Shown here in pieces: positions 6,582 through 10,340 of a stretch of 10,340 bases of DNA. The translations under genes were made by a program, and so were the position numbers. Position 1 is the stretch's first letter. Each line of letters starts with the position of its first letter. The DNA lies in contig CAIFEU010000042.1 of NCBI GenBank assembly GCA_903789505.1, positions 1-10,340 of the forward strand, given 5' to 3'. Under the pieces are notes generated by a model, which saw only the letters and a program-made list of their open reading frames with translations, made no database searches and was not told the DNA's origin. Source of the stretch: an uncultured Coriobacteriales bacterium (GTDB taxonomy: Bacteria > Actinomycetota > Coriobacteriia > Coriobacteriales > UMGS124).

Positions 6582-6701
6582 ACTCCCTGCGGCGGCCCCG
6601 AGGGAGACGGCAGCGCCCCTCCGGCGCCTTGGTGCCAAAAAGCCGGGATTGCGTATGCCCGCCGCGGCGGCTTCGGGGCATGACCGGCGCGCATGGCGCG
6701 T

Positions 6702-6759
6702 GCGGCAGGCTCCTGAGCTGCGGAAACATGGGATGCATTCCCGTAGGAGCCAGCGCCGC
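6702..6759. repeat. Interrupted hairpin with two stacked stems
   Basis: GGCTCCT (6708-6714) pairs with AGGAGCC (6745-6751). Just outside, GCGGC (6702-6706) pairs with GCCGC (6755-6759), leaving a one-base bulge on the left and three bases on the right. An inner GGGA/TCCC hairpin lies at 6729-6741. This resembles an RNA fold more than random sequence, but I recognise no riboswitch or RNA family. Confidence 0.4.
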
Positions 6760-6967
6760 TGCTGAATCGCGCCCACCGGCACATACGAGACGCCCGATTC
6801 TTGACGCAACCGCCCGATTTCGCGTCGCTCCCGCGCGCCCGCTCCCGCGCGCAGGCGTCCGCGGCGGGGCGCGTCGCGCCCGCGTGCTCCTGCTCCGGCT
6901 TGCCCGCAGCAGGCTCGACGGGCGCGGGAGGGTCCGCGCGCAGGCGCGGGCGGTCCAGCAAAGCACG

Positions 6968-7010
6968 CAGCCACGGGCGCGCCTGCCGGCCGAGGGGCCG
7001 CCCGTGGCTG
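6968..7010. repeat. Perfect 12-bp inverted repeat
   Basis: CAGCCACGGGCG (6968-6979) and CGCCCGTGGCTG (6999-7010) enclose 19 bases. No run of T follows on the plus strand, and only TTT occurs soon after on the minus strand, so a terminator is not well supported. Confidence 0.55.
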
Positions 7011-7190
7011 GAAAGCCGGGATGGGGACGTCGCCCCGGGGCCCTTCCGCGAGCCTTCGTACGTGGAGCGACCCGCTGACCTGCGGCGATGCGCGGGTCCC
7101 ATCCTAGCTGCACTCGCGGGGCGTCCGAGGGGGGCGTCCCCAACCCCCGTCTGCCGCCAAAAATGGGCGGTCGGCCGGCAGGGAGGGTGG

Positions 7191-7311
7191 GCGTCGCGAG
7201 GTCGTCCGCGGCAGTGTGAGGTCGTCCGCGGTAGCGCGGGGTCGTCACGGCGTCGCAGGGTCGTTTCGACGTCGCGAGGTTGTCCGCAGCAGCATGGGAT
7301 CATCCGCGGTA
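7191..7311. repeat. Degenerate tandem array, six units of 19-20 bp
   Basis: Copies related to GGTCGTCCGCGGTA begin at 7200, 7220, 7240, 7259, 7278 and 7298, spaced 20, 20, 19, 19 and 20 bases. They alternate with GCGTCGCGA-like words. A partial relative (ATTGTCCGCG) occurs at 7360, about three periods further on. The spacing is close to two helical turns. It could be a multi-site protein-binding array or an old decaying repeat. Confidence 0.65.
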
Positions 7312-7328
7312 GCCGCTCCAACGCGATA

Positions 7329-7365
7329 GACAACGGCGTCCCCAGGCGCGATGATGGGGATTGTC
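7329..7365. repeat. Interrupted stem between tandem array and phosphodiesterase gene
   Basis: GACAA (7329-7333) pairs with TTGTC (7361-7365), and TCCCC (7339-7343) with GGGGA (7356-7360). The left side has a five-base bulge and the loop is 12 bases. It lies about 170 bp before the GTG start of the next gene. Confidence 0.35.
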
Positions 7366-7531
7366 CGCGCGTGACGGAAGCGCAGCAGACGCACGGCACA
7401 GGCCACCCCACACGGGATTCGCCACCCGAAGCCGGTCGGCGTCCCGCCGGCGGGGCGAGCCGCACGGGCAGCCCCGCGGGTGACCGCGCGGCGCGAGGCA
7501 TCTAGGCACGAAAGACGTCGGAGGCTCACGG

Positions 7532-9616
7532 GTGAGCAGGAGGATTGGGTTCAAGTCGTCCCACGGGCGGCCAGACGCGGGCGCAGATGGGACCCCGAAC
7601 GAGGCGACCCCCGCTCCCGACGCCCCCGCAGGGTCGGCGACCCCCGCTCCCGACGCCCCCGCTTCCCCCGCTGCGCCCACTACCGCCACCCACGTATCCC
7701 CCGCATTCCCCGACGCCCCCGACCCCGCGCACGCGTCGCACGGGGCATCGTCGCACGAGCCGGACGGTGCCGAGCCGCGCGCTCCGCATGCGCACGCGCC
7801 GCACGAGCCCGGCATGGTCAGGGGCACCCTCGAGCTCTTCGCGCGCAACTGGGACACGGCGCTGCTGTTCGAGCTCGCGTACAAGCTGCTGCTCCTGTTC
7901 GTCATCGTGCCGGTGGAGTACGGGCTGGCAACGCTCGCGATGCGCGTCCGGGGCATGACCTACGTCGCCGACGTCAACCTCGCCCGGCTCCTCGGCTTCC
8001 CGACCACTTGGCTGTTCGCCGCCGTCATGGTCCTGCTGCTGGCGATGTACGTGCTCTACGAGATGTGCGCGCTGATCCTGCTGAACAACGCGAGTCGCTC
8101 GGGGCGACAGGTGACGCTCACCCAGCTCGTCAGGCTCTCGATACCGCAGGTCGTGCGCATGCCGCGGCGCGGTAACCTGCTCATCGTGGTGTTCGTGCTG
8201 CTCATCGTGCCGCTCACCAACATCGGGCTGGTCTCCAGCGCGGTCCAGAGGATCCACGTCCCCGAGTTCATCGACTCCTACATCGACGACACGCCCTGGC
8301 TGCTCGTCGTCTCGACGGTCGCCTTCGTGGCGCTGCTCGTGGTGGCGTTTCGCTGGCTGTTCTCGCTGCACTACTTCACGCTGTACGGGATGACGTTCAA
8401 GCAGGCGCGCAGAAGCTCTCTGGACCTGATTCGCGGGAACGTCCTGTACGTGCTCGTGCGCCTTGTCGCGTGGTGGCTGGCCATCGGCGCGGCGCAGGCG
8501 CTGCTCTCGCTGGCGTACTCCGGCCTGATCAACGTCATGGCGGGGCTGCCGGGCAAGGGGACGGTCGGGGCGGCGCTGCTGATGGGGCTGTTCTTCGTGC
8601 TGACGTCGGCGGTCAACGCGCTGGCGCTGTGCCTGGGCGCGGCGCTGACCTACGCGTGGCTCAGCCAGCTGTTCTACCGGCTCGTCGCCCGCCGCGGGAC
8701 GCAGGAGGCACCCCGGACCGTCGTCCCCGCCGCCCCGCACCAGAAGGTGATGCGCCATCGGCGCCTCATCGTGACGTCGCTGATCGTCGTCAGCGTGCTG
8801 ACGTTCGCCGCGGTGGCGCTCGCCACGGGAACCGGGATGCTCAACCAAGTGAGCTGGACGCAGGGGTGCAGCGTCACCGCCCACCGCGGAGGCTCGTGGG
8901 GCGCGCCCGAGAACACCCTGGAGGCGTTCGACAAGGCGATCGACGAGGGGGCCGACTGGGTCGAGCTCGACGTGCGCCAGACCAAGGACGGCGTGCTCGT
9001 CGTGAGCCACGACTCCAACACCCGACGCACGACCGGCGTGGACCGCGTCATATGGGACTCGACCTACGACGAGCTCAAGGACCTCGACAACGGCAGCCTG
9101 TTCTCATCGGAGTACTCCTCGGCGCGCATCTGCACGCTCGACCAGGCGCTGACCGCGTGCAAGGGCAGGGTCCGCATGAACATCGAGCTCAAGCCCGACG
9201 GCCACACCAGCGACCTGGAGCGCAAGGCGGTCGACCTGATCCGCGCCCACGACATGGCCGACCAGGTCTGCGTCGCGTCGGTGAGCTACGACTGCCTGGG
9301 CAGGGTCAAGGCCTACGACCCCGGCATCACGACGATCTACGACATGACGGTCGCCTTCGGGAACATCGCCGAGCTGAAGGACGCGGACATCCTCAGCGTC
9401 GACGAGGCGTTCGTGAGCCCGCTACTGGTGGACGAGGCCCACGAGCACGGCAAGCAGGTGTTCGCGTGGACGGTCAACGAGCCCGACAACATGCTGCGGA
9501 TGTACTGCTACGGCGTCGACAGCATCGTGACCGACGACGTCGAGACCGCTCTGTCGGTCACGTCACTGCAGGTGGGCGTCGCGCTGCTGCACGGCATGTT
9601 CGAGGTCGCCCAGTAG
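7532..9616 (+). CDS. Membrane-anchored glycerophosphodiester phosphodiesterase
   Basis: A 694-residue enzyme expected to hydrolyse glycerophosphodiesters (deacylated phospholipids or teichoic-type polymers) to glycerol 3-phosphate and an alcohol outside the membrane. The GTG at 7532 follows GGAGG (7520-7524) with 7 bases of spacing. Residues 20-93 are Pro/Ala/His-rich low complexity. Seven hydrophobic helices lie at about 111-134, 159-184, 214-236, 255-278, 303-330, 345-376 and 411-432, matching the membrane domain of large GDPD proteins; an odd number puts the C-terminal domain outside. The GDPD domain (about 447-680) has His451-Arg452 (TAHRGG), Glu460 (APENT), Glu478/Asp480 (VELDV) and His493 (VSHD), then WTVNEPDNM and IVTDDVETA near the end. 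All expected catalytic and metal-binding residues are present. It stands alone between two long gene-free gaps, so it is probably transcribed on its own. Confidence 0.95.
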   Translation: MSRRIGFKSSHGRPDAGADGTPNEATPAPDAPAGSATPAPDAPASPAAPTTATHVSPAFPDAPDPAHASHGASSHEPDGAEPRAPHAHAPHEPGMVRGTLELFARNWDTALLFELAYKLLLLFVIVPVEYGLATLAMRVRGMTYVADVNLARLLGFPTTWLFAAVMVLLLAMYVLYEMCALILLNNASRSGRQVTLTQLVRLSIPQVVRMPRRGNLLIVVFVLLIVPLTNIGLVSSAVQRIHVPEFIDSYIDDTPWLLVVSTVAFVALLVVAFRWLFSLHYFTLYGMTFKQARRSSLDLIRGNVLYVLVRLVAWWLAIGAAQALLSLAYSGLINVMAGLPGKGTVGAALLMGLFFVLTSAVNALALCLGAALTYAWLSQLFYRLVARRGTQEAPRTVVPAAPHQKVMRHRRLIVTSLIVVSVLTFAAVALATGTGMLNQVSWTQGCSVTAHRGGSWGAPENTLEAFDKAIDEGADWVELDVRQTKDGVLVVSHDSNTRRTTGVDRVIWDSTYDELKDLDNGSLFSSEYSSARICTLDQALTACKGRVRMNIELKPDGHTSDLERKAVDLIRAHDMADQVCVASVSYDCLGRVKAYDPGITTIYDMTVAFGNIAELKDADILSVDEAFVSPLLVDEAHEHGKQVFAWTVNEPDNMLRMYCYGVDSIVTDDVETALSVTSLQVGVALLHGMFEVAQ
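7603..7662 (+). repeat. 27-bp in-frame direct repeat in the phosphodiesterase N-terminus
   Basis: An identical 27-bp word occupies 7603-7629 and 7636-7662 (period 33 bp, 11 codons). It encodes ATPAPDAPA twice in the low-complexity N-terminal stretch. Exact identity at the DNA level suggests a recent duplication and possible length variation between strains. Confidence 0.85.
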
Positions 9617-9635
9617 CGCCGGGCCGAGCCGCAGC

Positions 9636-9660
9636 GGGGCGCCCGACGGCAGGGCGCCCC
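9636..9660 (+). terminator. Hairpin 20 bp after the phosphodiesterase stop
   Basis: GGGGCGCCC (9636-9644) and GGGCGCCCC (9652-9660) are perfect 9-bp arms with a 7-base loop. Position and strength suit a transcript end, but no T-run follows, so it is at best a non-canonical terminator or a 3'-end protecting stem. Confidence 0.5.
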
Positions 9661-9669
9661 GGTCGCCGG

Positions 9670-9716
9670 CGGGGGCGGCCCCGCGGGGGGGGGCCGGCGG
9701 CCCGGCCCCGGGGGGG
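9670..9716 (+). repeat. Long G runs with quadruplex potential
   Basis: Runs of six, nine (9685-9693) and seven (9710-9716) G occur within 47 bases, separated by GGCCGG-type words. Such a block can fold into a G-quadruplex and is prone to slippage and sequencing error, so its exact length may be unreliable. Confidence 0.6.
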
Positions 9717-9723
9717 CGGCCAC

Positions 9724-9769
9724 GACCGGGCGCACGGCGACCGGTCGCCGGACCGTGCGGACCGGGCGC
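9724..9769. repeat. Hairpin flanked by direct repeats
   Basis: CGCACGG (9731-9737) and CCGTGCG (9753-9759) are perfect inverted arms. A 14-bp palindrome, GGCGACCGGTCGCC (9736-9749), overlaps the left arm. The word GACCGGGCGC flanks this at 9724-9733 and 9760-9769. Confidence 0.5.
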
Positions 9770-9850
9770 CCAGCCACGCGGCAGCACAGCCCGGCACGAG
9801 GGTGTGCATCACGCGAGGGCGCGGCGTCGCGCGTGAGAGCGGTCCGCAAA

Positions 9851-9883
9851 TGTGTATACTTTGTCATTACAAACTATTGACAA
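9851..9883. promoter_or_regulatory. AT-rich island: candidate promoter with overlapping operators
   Basis: This patch contrasts sharply with its GC-rich surroundings. TATACT (9855-9860) resembles a plus-strand -10 box. Immediately after come nested inverted repeats: TTTGT-CATT-ACAAA (9860-9873), and TTGTCA (9861-9866) with TGACAA (9878-9883) 11 bases apart. A perfect TTGACA (9877-9882) has no matching -10 downstream. The layout suits a promoter with repressor sites over the start point, but no gene follows within the window and the transcription direction is uncertain. Confidence 0.45.
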
Positions 9884-10112
9884 CGCTCACTCGCGGTCGT
9901 CCGGCCAGCAGGCTGCCCACTGAGCGAGCGCAGACTCGAGAAAGGCCCGAACGCCATACCCACCCGCCCCGACGCCCCCGGTGCCCGTAGCCGGTTCCCG
10001 CAGGACATCGGCGCCTGCCGGCGGCATCCCGCAAGCCTCCAGCACGTGCCGACGATGCCCGTACCCTGCGGCTTTATGCCCTCACACCCTCCACGCACCT
10101 GCATGCGCTCTG

Positions 10113-10153
10113 AAAAAGCCCGCCCAGACGGGGCAGCTGCGGCCGGACGGGCT
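10113..10153 (-). terminator. Minus-strand rho-independent terminator
   Basis: Read on the minus strand, AGCCCGTCCGG pairs with CTGGGCGGGCT (11 pairs including two G-T) around a 15-base loop, followed directly by TTTTT. This implies a transcript entering from the right on the minus strand: either the 3' end of a gene beyond the window or a non-coding RNA within 10340-10113. Confidence 0.65.
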
Positions 10154-10162
10154 AGCTCGAAA

Positions 10163-10209
10163 AGTACGCCTTCGGATACAGTCTTGCATGGCAACGAGTA
10201 CGCCTTCGG
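10163..10209. repeat. Pair of 13-bp direct repeats around a small hairpin
   Basis: AGTACGCCTTCGG occurs exactly at 10163-10175 and 10197-10209, 34 bases apart. Between them, TTGC (10184-10187) and GCAA (10191-10194) can form a small hairpin. It may be a dispersed intergenic repeat or a pair of protein-binding sites. Confidence 0.6.
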
Positions 10210-10272
10210 TAACGCTTTGGTAAGGGCTCCGTCTGGACGGTTCACCTGACGGGCGACGTTGCTAAGCCCAGG

Positions 10273-10310
10273 GCCCCTCGTCGCCGCAACTCCGGACGGC
10301 GACGCGGGGC
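10273..10310. repeat. Long stem-loop near the right edge
   Basis: GCCCC-T-CGTCGCCG (10273-10286) pairs with CGGCGACG-C-GGGGC (10297-10310), 13 pairs with one mismatch and a 10-base loop. No T-tract follows on either strand. It lies upstream of the minus-strand terminator in the same putative transcript. Confidence 0.5.
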
Positions 10311-10340
10311 TTGCGGTAACCGCACGTATCGGCGTGACTG

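Larger units (their letters stand above)
6582..7531. other. Long gene-free region with inverted and tandem repeats
   Basis: About 950 bp without a believable gene. Frames on both strands are Arg/Pro/Ala-rich and lack domain-like or membrane-like sequence. It contains hairpins at 6655-6681, 6702-6759, 6968-7010 and 7151-7181. Short direct repeats include GCTCCCGCGCGC at 6827 and 6841, and CGCCCGATT at 6791 and 6811. A degenerate tandem array lies at 7191-7311 and an interrupted stem at 7329-7365. No clear promoter for the next gene was found. Confidence 0.6.
9617..10340. other. Gene-free right end with control and repeat signals
   Basis: About 724 bp with no convincing protein; the open frames lack strong third-position GC bias and domain-like sequence. 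It holds a hairpin after the phosphodiesterase, long G runs, a hairpin at 9731-9759, an AT-rich island at 9851-9883, a minus-strand terminator at 10113-10153, direct repeats at 10163-10209 and a long stem at 10273-10310. Confidence 0.6.

Noticed and set aside
6702..6759. Known riboswitch (TPP, cobalamin or SAM type)
   Set aside because: The stems do not carry the conserved core motifs of these classes.
7191..7311. CRISPR array
   Set aside because: Units are 19-20 bp, degenerate and contiguous, without unique spacers; no cas genes.
6189..7501. Several minus-strand frames between the HAAS and phosphodiesterase genes
   Set aside because: They overlap the HAAS gene, lack ribosome sites and are dominated by Arg/Pro/Ala/Gly.
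7526..9010. Long minus-strand frame opposite the phosphodiesterase
   Set aside because: Rich in His/Arg/Gln/Glu with no recognisable fold; the plus frame has all GDPD catalytic motifs.
8470..9990. Plus-strand frame running past the phosphodiesterase stop
   Set aside because: Arg/Gly/Pro-rich shadow frame; no start signal or domain.
9874..10245. Minus-strand frame of 123 codons at the right end
   Set aside because: Third-position GC is too low for this genome, a strong terminator lies inside it, and no fold is recognisable.

Overview
The window looks like chromosomal DNA of a gut-type actinomycete of class Coriobacteriia, most plausibly family Eggerthellaceae (the Eggerthella/Gordonibacter/Adlercreutzia group). 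The reasons are a very high GC content with G/C-dominated third codon positions, two membrane-embedded LuxR-type regulators (multi-helix bundle plus C-terminal LuxR HTH), and a Tat-exported FAD reductase-like flavoprotein next to one of them. That regulator/flavoprotein pairing is a hallmark of these anaerobes. Assignment to family level is inference.

Layout. Bases 1-936 (+) hold the 3' part of a membrane LuxR regulator cut by the window edge. Bases 1293-1078 (-) hold a 71-residue two-helix membrane protein. It is convergent with the first regulator and divergent from the second. Bases 1660-3174 (+) hold a complete 504-residue membrane LuxR regulator, possibly preceded by a 17-codon leader ORF whose stop overlaps its start. 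Bases 3349-5067 (+) hold a 572-residue Tat-signal FAD-dependent oxidoreductase of the fumarate reductase/urocanate reductase flavoprotein superfamily. It lacks the two arginines expected in true fumarate reductases, so its electron acceptor is probably something else. Bases 5496-6581 (+) hold a DUF1700/HAAS-domain membrane protein behind a leader with a 26-bp palindromic operator and a strong hairpin. Bases 7532-9616 (+) hold a 694-residue membrane-anchored glycerophosphodiester phosphodiesterase.

Four gaps exceed 300 bp. Gap 1294-1659 holds divergent control signals. Gap 5068-5495 holds a long nested inverted repeat, a second hairpin, the operator and the leader hairpin. Gap 6582-7531 has no credible gene but holds several inverted repeats and six degenerate tandem units of 19-20 bp. 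Gap 9617-10340 holds a terminator-like hairpin, long G runs, an AT-rich island with nested inverted repeats, a 13-bp direct-repeat pair and a minus-strand rho-independent terminator.

Working together: the second regulator most likely senses a small molecule at the membrane and switches on the flavoprotein gene 174 bp downstream, giving an inducible respiratory reductase module. The HAAS protein and the phosphodiesterase look like independent envelope functions. The most unusual parts are the flavoprotein's altered active site and the structured non-coding DNA. No complete new defence or mobile system is visible; there is no transposase, integrase, CRISPR array, tRNA or rRNA.
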